Shown piece by piece: positions 1 to 7,969 of a stretch of 64,000 bases of DNA. The stretch covers positions 186,001 through 250,000 of the forward strand of contig NZ_JAVDDV010000003.1 of assembly GCF_030848565.1 (NCBI RefSeq), in the 5' to 3' direction. The translations under genes were made by a program, and so were the position numbers. Under the pieces are notes generated by a model that was not told the origin of the DNA, did no database searches, and worked only from the letters and a program-made list of their open reading frames with translations. This stretch comes from Natronolimnohabitans sp. A-GB9 (GTDB lineage: Archaea; Halobacteriota; Halobacteria; Halobacteriales; Natrialbaceae). Positions within the stretch are counted from its first letter, which is position 1. The number at the start of each line of letters is the position of its first letter.

Positions 1-425
1 CGCGCTTGCCGGCCGCCCGAACCGACGACTCCGTGGCCGTCGTTATGGCCGATCTCGCGTTGGCGACACCGGACGCACTCGAGTCGCTGCTCTCGAGCGA
101 CGCCGACGTCGCCGTCGCGCCGGGCCGGGGCGGTGGTACGAACGCGCTGGTCGTCTCCCATCCCGACTTCCGGGTCGACTACCACGGTGCGTCCTATCTG
201 GACCACTGCGAGATTGCCCGCGACGTCGGCGCATCCCTCGAGACGATCGACTCCTTCCGGCTGGGGACCGACGTCGACGAGCCAGCGGACCTGGTGGAAG
301 TGTTGATCCACGGCACGGAGCCCGCGCGGACGCCAGCCTGCCTCCGGGAGCTGGGATTCGAACTCGACCGTGACGACGGGCGGGTCGATATCGTCCGCCT
401 CGGTGATTCGGTCCGGACGAGGTAG
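1..425 (+). CDS. cofC: 2-phospho-L-lactate guanylyltransferase CofC, 3' part
   Basis: C-terminal two thirds of CofC; the 5' end lies outside the window. CofC activates phospholactate (or a related 3-carbon acid phosphate) with GTP, giving the precursor that CofD joins to the deazaflavin Fo in coenzyme F420 synthesis in the cytoplasm. Seen here are the nucleotidyltransferase-type segment MADLALATP, the glycine-rich [11 protein letters not shown] loop and the [13 protein letters not shown] segment near the end, all typical of the family. cofG follows on the same strand and cofH lies 0.6 kb further, so this is an F420 locus. The family assignment is confident from motifs; exact substrate is family knowledge. 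Confidence 0.9.
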   Translation, partial: RLPAARTDDSVAVVMADLALATPDALESLLSSDADVAVAPGRGGGTNALVVSHPDFRVDYHGASYLDHCEIARDVGASLETIDSFRLGTDVDEPADLVEVLIHGTEPARTPACLRELGFELDRDDGRVDIVRLGDSVRTR

Positions 426-454
426 CCCCTGACGAGACGACGCTTCGCCGAAGT

Positions 455-475
455 GAAGCCCTTATGTGGCGAGCG
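455..475 (+). promoter_or_regulatory. Probable box A promoter of cofG
   Basis: The sequence GAAGCCCTTATG places a TTAT core about 30 nt before the ATG at 492. This is the usual spacing between a haloarchaeal TATA-like box and a leaderless start, and it favours ATG 492 over the GTG at 453 as the cofG start. Confidence 0.5.
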
Positions 476-491
476 ACGGGACTCCGAGGTA

Positions 492-1670
492 ATGGTTCCC
501 GGGGCGAGCGAGTACGGCGTCGATCTCGCAGTCGACGACGCGGCGGTCGAGGAACTGCTTTCGGTAGCACCATCCGACGTCGACGCGCCCGAGGCGTTGA
601 CCTTCGCACGAAACGTCTTCGTACCGTTGACGACCGCGTGTCGGTACACCTGTACGTACTGTACCTACTTCGACCCGCCGGGCCAGGCCTCGCTGCTCAG
701 CCTCGAGGAGGTCCGTGACATCTGTCGGCGCGGTGCCGACGCAGGCTGTACGGAGGCGTTGTTTACGTTCGGTGACGACCCCGACGACCGCTACACCGAG
801 ATCCACGACCAGCTCGCCGAGTGGGGTCACGATTCGATTCATACCTATCTGCGTGAGGCCTGTGACGTCGCTCTCGAGGAGGGGCTGCTCCCCCACGCGA
901 ATCCGGGCGACCAGACCGTAGAGCAGATGGCCGAAGTCGCGGACGTCAACGCCAGTATGGGCGTGATGCTCGAGACGACTGCCGACGTGGACGCCCACGC
1001 CGGCCCACGGCGGAAGGAGCCGGGCCAGCGGCTGCAAACGATCGAGAACGCCGGGAAACTCGACGTTGCGTTCACGACCGGCATCCTCGTCGGCATCGGC
1101 GAATCCTGGCGCGATCGGGCCGAGAGCCTGCTGGCGATCCGTGAGCTACACGACCGGTACGACCACATCCAGGAGGTGATCGTCCAGCCGGTCGTCAACA
1201 ACGAACGCTGGGACGAGGGATCGCCCGACCTCGAGACGATGCGCCGGGTGACGGCGATGGCCCGCGCTGCGTTGCCCGAGGAGGTATCGGTACAGGTCCC
1301 ACCGAACCTCGCTCCTGCCCGCGACCTGATCGACTGTGGCGTCGACGATCTGGGTGGGGTCTCGCCGGTGACCGACGACCACATCAACCCCGACTACACG
1401 TGGCCCGCACTGCGCGAACTCGAGGGGATCGCCGACGCCGCCGACCTGCCGCTTTACGAGCGACTGCCGGTCTACGAGCGGTTCCTCCCCGCTGACCTGC
1501 GAACCGACGGCTTCGACGGCGTGGCAGCCGATGGCACGGCCGGCGCCGCGGACACACGGAACCCCGACGCCGATCGGAAGTGGCTCTCGGCGACGATTCG
1601 CGAGGCACTCGAGGGCGACGACACGGCCGGGCGACGGTACCGGTCGGTCCTCGAATCAGCCGGGCGCTGA
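492..1670 (+). CDS. cofG: 7,8-didemethyl-8-hydroxy-5-deazariboflavin synthase, CofG subunit
   Basis: Radical SAM enzyme, 392 aa, that with CofH makes the F420 chromophore Fo from 5-amino-6-ribitylaminouracil and tyrosine. The CxxxCxxC cluster motif is at C50, C54, C57 (CRYTCTYC) and binds the [4Fe-4S] cluster that cleaves SAM. Further family segments are GILVGIGE near 195-205 and QPVVNNERW near 230-240. I chose ATG 492 because a promoter-like box sits about 30 nt upstream; GTG 453 in the same frame would give a 405-aa protein. The TGA stop is the first three bases of a palindromic repeat. cofC is directly upstream, cofH lies downstream on the other strand. Confidence 0.95.
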   Translation: MVPGASEYGVDLAVDDAAVEELLSVAPSDVDAPEALTFARNVFVPLTTACRYTCTYCTYFDPPGQASLLSLEEVRDICRRGADAGCTEALFTFGDDPDDRYTEIHDQLAEWGHDSIHTYLREACDVALEEGLLPHANPGDQTVEQMAEVADVNASMGVMLETTADVDAHAGPRRKEPGQRLQTIENAGKLDVAFTTGILVGIGESWRDRAESLLAIRELHDRYDHIQEVIVQPVVNNERWDEGSPDLETMRRVTAMARAALPEEVSVQVPPNLAPARDLIDCGVDDLGGVSPVTDDHINPDYTWPALRELEGIADAADLPLYERLPVYERFLPADLRTDGFDGVAADGTAGAADTRNPDADRKWLSATIREALEGDDTAGRRYRSVLESAGR

Positions 1671-1789
1671 TACTGTCGGACCGAGTCAGTAAACCGCCGG
1701 TCGCGAATTCGCGGCCATCGCCCACGGGGACGGCCGTAGTCGCGTGATCGACCGTTGAACTCACTACGCGATACTGCCCGCCAGTATCA
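1668..1789. repeat. Palindromic intergenic repeat, family A, stop-to-stop copy
   Basis: Fills the whole spacer between convergent genes. It starts at the TGA stop of cofG (TGATACTGTCGGAC) and ends at the TGA stop of the opposite gene (read as TGATACTGGCGGGC). Inside are hairpin-forming blocks such as GGTCGCGAATTCGCGGCC. Related copies occur at 19104, 20566, 34588 and 44767. It may act as a bidirectional terminator or be a MITE-like element. Confidence 0.8.
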
Positions 1790-2095
1790 GAGGTACGTGG
1801 ACTCGACGTACCCGTCGTCGAGACTCGCGTCCTCGAAGCTGACACCGATGCGTCCGTTACGACAGATACTTTCGATCGTCGCGATCGCCTCCGTTCGGAT
1901 CAGATACCCCTGATCGGAAGTACAACTTTCGTACACGATGACGTACCTCGGGACGCGGAGGCGATCGCCCACGGAAACGTCAGTGGTCGATGACTGTGCT
2001 GCAGCGGTCCCTGCCATGGTGATGGTTGCAGCAGCGGCGCTAGCGGTCGCTTTCAGGGCGCTCCGTCGACTGATAGATCGTTCTTCGTCTGACAT
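1787..2095 (-). CDS. Small Tat-exported protein of unknown function
   Basis: 102 aa. The N-terminus SISRRSALKATASAAAA followed by TITMAGTAAAQS is a twin-arginine signal with an AxA-like cleavage site near residue 34, so the mature protein of about 68 aa should be exported folded. The mature part has two cysteines (about residues 58 and 78) that could form a disulfide, and a pattern of short beta strands. I do not recognise a family. It converges on cofG with only the repeat between. The upstream region to 2266 is AT-rich and contains its promoter. The stop codon is part of the repeat arm. Confidence 0.7.
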   Translation of the reverse strand: MSDEERSISRRSALKATASAAAATITMAGTAAAQSSTTDVSVGDRLRVPRYVIVYESCTSDQGYLIRTEAIATIESICRNGRIGVSFEDASLDDGYVESTYL

Positions 2096-2224
2096 GCGTA
2101 TTTAGGTACTATAGAGACATAAATAATACATATTATTGGGGCAATAAACTATGGGTCAGATAATAATAAATATATGTAATTTGGATTTTACTAACTCTGT
2201 CGATCAAGAATAAAGAAGGGATGG

Positions 2225-2269
2225 TCGGTTCTGGCGATCGGCGGCAACTCGGGACAGTAGTCCGTATCA
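2225..2269. repeat. Half of a family B palindromic repeat at the cofH stop
   Basis: Read on the minus strand, the cofH TGA continues as TGATACGGACTACTGTCC and then GCCGCCGATCGCCAGAACC. This is one outer arm plus the left half of the inner hairpin seen in full at 44984-45069. The second half is missing. Confidence 0.65.
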
Positions 2270-3649
2270 GTCGTCAGCCAGGGATACCCGCTCGAGGCGT
2301 TCCTCGTCGGTGAGCAGCGGCGTCCCATCTGCGTTCGGTCCGAGCCGTGGCCCGATCGGTGGATCGTCAGGGTCGACGACACGGCGGGTCTCGTAGTCCG
2401 TCGAGCGCTCGACGGGGACGCGACCGATCGAGGAGATCAGCTCCACGTAGTCGGCGAACGAACGGAACTCGCCGTAGTCGCCGCCGGCACGTTTGGTGAT
2501 CTCCTCCGAGAGGATGGTCCCCATGAAGTCGTCGGCGCCGCAGTTCAACATCTTCAGTCCCTGCTCGTCGCCGTATTTGACCCACGACGACTGAATGTGA
2601 TCGATGTTGTCGAGGAAGAGTCGAGAGACGGCGATCATCAGTTCGTCCTCGTCGGTACTCGCGCCACCAGACACCACGTCGTGTTCGTACAACGGCGTGT
2701 TCTGGTGGACGAACGAGAGGGGGACGAACTCCGTGATCGCGCCGTCGACGCGCTCTTGGAGCTCTCGGACTCGCTTGAGGTGGAGCGCACGGTGGGCCTC
2801 GTTCTCGACGTGGCCGTACATGATCGTCGCCGTCAGACCGAGCCCGACGTCGGCAGCGGCCTCCATCGCCTCGAGCCACTCGTCGGTGCCGATCTTGCCG
2901 GGACAGATGACCTCTCGGACTTCGTCGACGAGGATCTCGGCGGCCGTCCCGGGTACCGTGTCCAGTCCCGCGTCCTGTAGACGGCTGTAGATCTCCCGGT
3001 AGGACCAGTCGGTGCCCCGGCGGGCGTGGTAGGCCTCTTCGGGGGTCATCGAGTGGACGTGGACGCCGTCGACGCTCATCGCGTTCATCTGCTCGACGTA
3101 GGTGCCGGGATCGGTCGCGTACCGTTCGGGCGGCTTGTAGTTGACCGCCTTCGGATCCGGGTGGGACGCGAGGATCTCGCGGTGTTCCGCATCGAGTGCG
3201 AACGCGGGGTGAAGTCCCGAAACCGAGGTGACCTCGTAGATTCCGCGGGAAACGGCGTCGGCGACGGTTTCGCGTGACTGTTCGGGTGTCTTCGTAAAGC
3301 CCGCAGTCTCGACCTCGGCGTCGCGCTCGAAGGTGTGTGCGGCGTCTTTGAAGTTACAGAACAGACAGCCGACGTTACACGCGGTCGTGACGTTGTTGTT
3401 CAGGTTCGCGACGAAGGTGACCTCCTCGCCGACGACGTCGGCGCGACGGCGGTCGGCGGCCTCGAGGACTCGTTCCTTGCGCCGACGGTCGATACCATCG
3501 GTCTCGGTCCCGGTCGTGAGCAACTCGATCGCGTCGGCGACCGTGAGTCGATCGCCTGCGCGTGCCTTCTCGAGTGCGTTCTCGAACGACTGCTCGGTCT
3601 CGGGAGTGTGGTCGAACGCGAGGTCCGCCTCGGTCACCGGTCGCTCCAT
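2267..3649 (-). CDS. cofH: 5-amino-6-ribitylaminouracil--tyrosine hydroxyphenyl transferase CofH
   Basis: Second radical SAM subunit of Fo synthase, 460 aa. It transfers the tyrosine-derived hydroxybenzyl radical to 5-amino-6-(D-ribitylamino)uracil; CofG closes the ring. The cluster motif is C91, C95, C98 (ACNVGCLFCNF). Other family segments are VSGLHPAFALD, HVHSMTPEEAYHARR and EILVDEVREVICPGK. In haloarchaea CofG and CofH are separate proteins as here, whereas actinobacteria fuse them as FbiC. The gene is on the opposite strand to cofG with a small exported protein between. Its TGA stop begins a repeat arm. Confidence 0.95.
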   Translation of the reverse strand: MERPVTEADLAFDHTPETEQSFENALEKARAGDRLTVADAIELLTTGTETDGIDRRRKERVLEAADRRRADVVGEEVTFVANLNNNVTTACNVGCLFCNFKDAAHTFERDAEVETAGFTKTPEQSRETVADAVSRGIYEVTSVSGLHPAFALDAEHREILASHPDPKAVNYKPPERYATDPGTYVEQMNAMSVDGVHVHSMTPEEAYHARRGTDWSYREIYSRLQDAGLDTVPGTAAEILVDEVREVICPGKIGTDEWLEAMEAAADVGLGLTATIMYGHVENEAHRALHLKRVRELQERVDGAITEFVPLSFVHQNTPLYEHDVVSGGASTDEDELMIAVSRLFLDNIDHIQSSWVKYGDEQGLKMLNCGADDFMGTILSEEITKRAGGDYGEFRSFADYVELISSIGRVPVERSTDYETRRVVDPDDPPIGPRLGPNADGTPLLTDEERLERVSLADD

Positions 3650-3741
3650 CGACGTATCAATGCCGATACAGCGAGAAAAGCATGGTGGATCCGGTATCGG
3701 CCGGCGAACTCGAGATGGACCGGCCGGGCCGATACTGAAAC

Positions 3742-3814
3742 CTTCTTACGGGCCGACCACGGCAACTGAGGTATGAACGGCGGCCGTGGACACGTCCTGG
3801 GGTGTCTCGTATGA
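3742..3814 (+). promoter_or_regulatory. purC promoter with 13-codon leaderless upstream ORF
   Basis: The box CCTTCTTACG (TTAC at 3745) lies 28 nt before an ATG at 3773. That ATG opens a 13-codon frame, MNGGRGHVLGCLV, whose TGA (3812-3814) overlaps the purC ATG (3811-3813) as ATGA. Transcription would start at or just before the mini-ORF, so purC translation is probably coupled to it. Confidence 0.45.
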
Positions 3815-4830
3815 CGAGTGTCAAAGAGTTCCGTATCGACGAGGAAGCGACCGACGAGGAACTCGGGGAGGGCGCGTTCGTCTTCACCGACGCCTACTCG
3901 GTCTTCGACTGGGGCCAGATGCCCGATCGCATCCCCGATAAGGGGGCGAGTCTCTGTGCGATGGGTGCCTTCAACTTCGAACTGCTCGAGTCCGAAGGCG
4001 TCCCGACCCACTATCGGGGCGTCGTCGACGACGGCGACGTCGTTTCGCTCGCGGAGACCTCGAGTCCGCCCTGGGAGATGGCGATCGACCTCACGCAGGT
4101 TCCCGACCTCCCACACGAGGGTCGGAGCTACGACTACGACCACTACCACGAGGCGGCCGGTGAGAACTATCTCGTGCCCCTCGAGATCGTCTTCCGCAAT
4201 CGCGTCCCCGTCGGCTCGAGTCTCCGACGGCGAACCGAGCCCGCAGATCACGGCCTCGAGTTCGACGAGTGGCCCGAGGAAGCCGTCGATCTCGCGGAGC
4301 CGATCGTCGAGTTCTCGACGAAGTACGAAGAGGGCGACCGCTATCTCGACCGCGAGGAGGCCGACGCCATCGCCGGCGTGGCATCGATCGACGACCTCGA
4401 GGAGACCGCCCGCGAGGTCAACCGGATCGTCACCGAACAGGCCGAATCTGCCGACCTAACCCACGAAGACGGCAAGATCGAGTGTCTTTACTACCAGGGG
4501 GAGATCCGCGTCGCGGACGTCGTCGGTACGTTCGACGAGAACCGCTTTAGCTACGAAGGAACGCAGCTCTCGAAGGAGGTCCTCCGTCAGTATCACAAGC
4601 GGACCCAGCCCGACTGGGTCGAGGCCGTCGAGGAGGCGAAAGCCGAAGCGAAACGACAGGACGTTGCCGACTGGAAATCGCTCTGTGACGTAGAGCCGGA
4701 GCCACTCGAAGACCACGTCATCGAGACTGCCCGGGACCTCTACTGTGCCGGTGCCAACGCCTACACCGGTCGAGAGCTGTTCGATGCGCCGCCGCTCTCG
4801 AGTGCGATCGGCGCCGTTCAGCGACTCTAA
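3811..4830 (+). CDS. purC: Phosphoribosylaminoimidazole-succinocarboxamide synthase
   Basis: SAICAR synthase, 339 aa, joins CAIR and aspartate using ATP in de novo purine synthesis. The N-terminal ATP-grasp-like part shows GAFVFTDAYSVFDWGQMPD and IPDKGASLCAMGAFNFE; later come VPLEIVFRNRVPVGSS (about 127-142) and the DGKIECLYYQGEIRVADVVGT segment around 222-242, characteristic of the family. The start at 3811 excludes an in-frame GTG three codons upstream (3802) and overlaps the stop of the 13-codon upstream frame. Other purine genes (purS, purQ) are 18 kb away, so this gene is a single unit. Confidence 0.93.
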   Translation: MTSVKEFRIDEEATDEELGEGAFVFTDAYSVFDWGQMPDRIPDKGASLCAMGAFNFELLESEGVPTHYRGVVDDGDVVSLAETSSPPWEMAIDLTQVPDLPHEGRSYDYDHYHEAAGENYLVPLEIVFRNRVPVGSSLRRRTEPADHGLEFDEWPEEAVDLAEPIVEFSTKYEEGDRYLDREEADAIAGVASIDDLEETAREVNRIVTEQAESADLTHEDGKIECLYYQGEIRVADVVGTFDENRFSYEGTQLSKEVLRQYHKRTQPDWVEAVEEAKAEAKRQDVADWKSLCDVEPEPLEDHVIETARDLYCAGANAYTGRELFDAPPLSSAIGAVQRL

Positions 4831-5011
4831 GCGGCTCGAGCACCGACTCGAGGGGGTTTCGATCCGTCAGCGTGATACGCGAGATTCACTCGGTTCGTTC
4901 GGGAACAGTAGGCATTCTCACTGTTTTATGAACATCGACAGCGAATGGCACACTCGACGTAACAAAGTAACCCTCATATGTCGGGCCGAAAAATCGACGT
5001 GGTGACCGACA

Positions 5012-5224
5012 ATGACCCTCGCTACCGGTGGCATCGTCGCAAGCATCGTGCCGTTTGACCCAACTGTCGGAATCACGGTCGCCGCGACCGCCATGTTAGC
5101 TGCCTTCATGCTCGCGATGCTGTTTTTTGCGCTCGCTCCAGTGGTCTCCTCGACGTGGGACGAACAGCTGAGTGCGCCGTCGACGCCCGCTAACGCCCGC
5201 AGTGCCGAGCCAAGCGACGACTGA
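5012..5224 (+). CDS. Small single-pass membrane protein
   Basis: 70 aa. One strongly hydrophobic helix of about 25 residues (20-45, ATAMLAAFMLAMLFFALAP) followed by a short acidic, serine- and alanine-rich tail. I recognise no family. Haloarchaeal genomes hold many such conserved small membrane proteins. A TATA-like stretch CCTCATATG lies about 35 nt upstream, and the TGA stop is embedded in a repeat arm (TGAGACGG), which supports a real, expressed gene. Confidence 0.6.
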   Translation: MTLATGGIVASIVPFDPTVGITVAATAMLAAFMLAMLFFALAPVVSSTWDEQLSAPSTPANARSAEPSDD

Positions 5225-5306
5225 GACGGATCCTTGGAACGATTTACCGGCGCAACCCCAGTCCGGGTCGCGGGTGTGCCAGAACCGACGGTAGTAATCC
5301 GTCCGA
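5222..5306. repeat. Family B palindromic repeat with ACCGGCGCAACC-type hairpin
   Basis: Starts in the TGA of the preceding gene (TGAGACGGATCC) and ends near AGTAATCCGTCC. The left inner stem TTTACCGGCGCAACC matches the copy at 21067-21152, but the right half has diverged. Confidence 0.6.
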
Positions 5307-5501
5307 ATCGTCGGTTCTTTTCTTTCGTTCGAAAACGGCCGGTCGGTTCTCCCCCGAACCGACGATCGACCTTCGACCCCTGCAAGACTCTTCTCTGTGG
5401 CGCTCCCAGTGTCGGACACTACCGACTGTTGTACGTCAGTTCCGTGCAACCGCAGACGGTCGCGGTTGCACCGAGACATCGGTACAGCAGACGTAACATC
5501 G

Positions 5502-5774
5502 ATGGAAATCACAGTCTACGGCCCCCTGCGGGCTGCGACCGGTGCGAAGACGGTGACGCTCGACGTCACCGGGACGACCGTCGCGGACGCGATCGACGCG
5601 TTCACCGACGCGTATCCGCGGGCGACGAACCACCTCTACGACGGCGACGAGTTGCGCCCGAGCGTTCGGGTACTGGTCGACGGAGACCGTGTGACACTCG
5701 AGGATCCGATTTCCGAGACCGCGTCCCTGTCGCTGGTGCCGGCGGTGCAGGGCGGCTCGAGGTCGATGCCGTGA
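5502..5774 (+). CDS. Ubiquitin-like MoaD/ThiS/SAMP-family protein with C-terminal extension
   Basis: 90 aa beta-grasp protein (MEITVYGPLRAATG... VRVLVDGDRVTLEDPI... LSLVPAVQGG). Such proteins either carry sulfur as C-terminal thiocarboxylates for molybdopterin or tRNA thiolation or are conjugated to lysines as SAMPs. Family members normally end in Gly-Gly. Here the GG is followed by SRSMP, so activation would need trimming or the protein does not work by the usual route. An in-frame start far upstream (5397) exists, but ATG 5502 matches the family N-terminus. A second family member with a free GG end lies at 38929-39216. Confidence 0.8.
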   Translation: MEITVYGPLRAATGAKTVTLDVTGTTVADAIDAFTDAYPRATNHLYDGDELRPSVRVLVDGDRVTLEDPISETASLSLVPAVQGGSRSMP

Positions 5775-5906
5775 CGGGATCGAACTCTCGTCGAGCGAGC
5801 CGGAACCTGTACGACATCGGCGTTTGACTCGCTGGTTGACTGTCTGGAGCGCGGACTCGAGCGGGAAGCTTTTTCGCCGCTGGAATGGCCTTTGGCACCA
5901 ATAACC

Positions 5907-6092
5907 ATGGAATCCCTTCCAGTCCCAGAATCGTGCACGCAGTGTCCACACGTCGACGAGTTCCACAGTACGTGCTCCCATCCGTTTCGCCAGAGTATCG
6001 TCCAGACGTTAGCGAAGGAGCGAGACACCTGTCCCGTCTTTGCCGAAGTCAGAGCCGACGCGATGCAGACACTCGAGGAGCGGATCTGCTGA
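5907..6092 (+). CDS. Small cysteine-rich protein
   Basis: 61 aa from ATG 5907. Cysteines occur as CTQCPH near residues 10-13, then C about 10 residues later (TCSHPF), C near the centre (TCPVF) and one as the last residue. The CxxC...C...C set with adjacent histidines suggests a small zinc-binding domain. I do not recognise a named family. The TGA stop is the start of a family B repeat arm, TGATACGGACTGCTG. Confidence 0.6.
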   Translation: MESLPVPESCTQCPHVDEFHSTCSHPFRQSIVQTLAKERDTCPVFAEVRADAMQTLEERIC

Positions 6093-6165
6093 TACGGACT
6101 GCTGTACTTATGTGCTGCCGATCGCCAGATTGGGGTCGGCGGGACGTGACTCCAGTAGATCGTCT
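6090..6165. repeat. Partial family B palindromic repeat
   Basis: TGATACGGACTGCTGT arm fused to the stop of the small cysteine-rich gene, followed by CTGCCGATCGCCAGATTGG and GGTCGGCGGGACG, a decayed form of the GCCGATCGCC hairpin. Confidence 0.6.
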
Positions 6166-6247
6166 GATACGTCGACTGAAGCGGTAGACGAATTGACCGC
6201 GAGAACGGAACGGCGAGAGCCGGCGGTTCCATCCTGGCGGCTCCCGA

Positions 6248-7555
6248 TTATAGGCCGTACTGCTCGCACACCAGGTGGGCGATGCCGCGGTCCTCGAGGA
6301 CGGAAAGCGGCGCGAGCATGTCGAGTTGGACGACGCCGGGCAACCGACCGATCTGGACGCCGCCGGTGAACGTACACCGCGAACGGACCTCTCCCTCGCT
6401 CATGTCGAGCAGTTCGCCCGCGCGATCGAAGGCGTTCTGGGTAGCGTCGTTGACCGTCGCGCCGGAGCCGATCACCTGGATCGGTCCCATATCGTCCGCG
6501 AGGTCGACGCCGTGTTCGTCGGCGAGTTCACGGCCCGCCTCGCGTTCCTCGTCGCTGTAGGGTTTGCTGATGAAGGGGAGATCCTCCTCGTTGGGCAGGA
6601 GAATCGGCCCGTCGAGTTCGAGACCCTCGATGACCTCGACGTCCATCCGGACGGTGCCAGTGACGTCCGTCGTGTGCAGTGAGAGTTCGCCGTCGCCCTG
6701 GTTCGCGTGGAGGTCGCCGACGTACACCCCCGCGCCGTCGACCGCGACGGGACAGATCAGCGTCGCGCCCGCCCGGACCTGCGGGATGTCCATGTGGCCG
6801 TCGGTTCGGTCCTCGAGGTCGGCTTCGCTCTCGAGGCCGTAGTCGTGTTCGGCGCCGATGAGATACTGGCCGAAGTCGCCGGCGTTGTGCGAGTCGGGCA
6901 TCGTAATCGGCGGCGTCGTGCCGACGTTGCCGATGAACGGGCGCAGGCGGCCAAGCGTCCCAGGCATTTCGTCGGGTTCGAAGGCCACGATCGGGTGTTG
7001 TCGCGAGTTCTCGGGGATATCCATCACCTCGTGGGCGTCCTCGGCGACCTCGTGGGCGGCGTCCTCGTCGAGGGTGACGCCGACGGCGTGGTCGTCGTCG
7101 AACGCGACGGTGTAGCCGTACTCGAATCCGAACGGCGAGGCGTCCGCCCCGCACTCGTCACACCGGACGGCGTCCTCGCCGGTTCCCTCGAGGGTCGTCT
7201 CGGGCCAGTCGGTACCACACTCGGGACAGCGACGGTCGACGAACGGGTCGTCGCCGAAGGCGTCCTCGCGCTCGGTCATCGAGCCTGTACTCGTCGCCAT
7301 GCTCGTTACCTCGACGTCCCGGATGTGGAGAGCAACGGCGTCGCCGACCTCCGCACCTTCGACACGAATCGGTCGGGTGACCTCGTGGCCGCCACGGAAC
7401 TCGGGTGTGATCATGGGACCCCAACAGGCCGGTGGCGTGTACGTTTCGATCGTTCCACCGTCCGCGACGGTCCCTGCCCACTCTTGATCGGGACCGACGA
7501 GACCGAGCGTGTACTGGTCGACGTACAGCTCCTGCTGGATTTCTTGTTGTGACAT
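6248..7555 (-). CDS. Acetamidase/formamidase family amidohydrolase with zinc-ribbon insertion
   Basis: 435 aa. FmdA/AmdA family enzymes hydrolyse formamide or acetamide to ammonia and the acid. Family segments seen are TPPACWGPMITPEFRGG (40s), GRLRPFIGNVGTTPP, MPDSHNAGDFGQYL, HANQGDGELSLH and the C-terminal FTGGVQIGRLPGVVQLD. Between about residues 95 and 125 a CPECGTDWPETTLEG...CDECGA insertion forms a CxxC-CxxC zinc ribbon. I take ATG 7555 because it begins MSQQEIQQEL; an in-frame start lies nine codons upstream (7582). The neighbour purU also releases formate and fdhA is at 30 kb, but a functional link is inference. Confidence 0.85.
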   Translation of the reverse strand: MSQQEIQQELYVDQYTLGLVGPDQEWAGTVADGGTIETYTPPACWGPMITPEFRGGHEVTRPIRVEGAEVGDAVALHIRDVEVTSMATSTGSMTEREDAFGDDPFVDRRCPECGTDWPETTLEGTGEDAVRCDECGADASPFGFEYGYTVAFDDDHAVGVTLDEDAAHEVAEDAHEVMDIPENSRQHPIVAFEPDEMPGTLGRLRPFIGNVGTTPPITMPDSHNAGDFGQYLIGAEHDYGLESEADLEDRTDGHMDIPQVRAGATLICPVAVDGAGVYVGDLHANQGDGELSLHTTDVTGTVRMDVEVIEGLELDGPILLPNEEDLPFISKPYSDEEREAGRELADEHGVDLADDMGPIQVIGSGATVNDATQNAFDRAGELLDMSEGEVRSRCTFTGGVQIGRLPGVVQLDMLAPLSVLEDRGIAHLVCEQYGL

Positions 7556-7558
7556 AAC

Positions 7559-7969
7559 ATGCCAAACTACGTCGGTGTCCACGATAAGATTGCTGGTCAG
7601 GAGTGCTATAGGTTCTCACAAGTCCGCCGCCGAGCGGGCCGACGACTTGCATCTGAGGGCCCTATTCCGAAATCGGCTCCAGCCGAAGACGCGAGTATAC
7701 AGGAAAACGAGTTCTACTCGCTCGTCCAGGAGGCCGGCCACCTCGAGTCGATGGACCGCACACAGACAGCAAGCGAAGCCGTCCTCGCGACGCTCGGCGA
7801 GACGCTGACCGGCGGTGAGGCCGAGGACGTCGCGGCGCAGTTACCCGGCGAACTGGCGCGGATCCTCGAGGGGGAAGACCCAGTGACGTCGCTACGGTTC
7901 CTTCGCGACGACGTCGCCGATTCCGTCGACCGGCCGGTCCGGCGTGTACTCGTCGACTTCCTCGGGTAA
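7559..7969 (+). pseudogene. Decayed DUF2267-family gene
   Basis: From residue 47 the frame reads ENEFYSLVQEAGHL, TASEAVLATLGETLTGGEA and EDVAAQLPGELARIL, a clear N-terminal DUF2267 half-domain. The residue preceding this block, where family members start with Met, is encoded by ATA (7697-7699), and the 46 codons before it resemble no protein. After about residue 105 the frame runs into antisense of the purU 3' end and stops, so the second half of the domain is missing. Either a far-upstream ATG (7559) is used or, more likely, the gene is dead. Confidence 0.6.
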
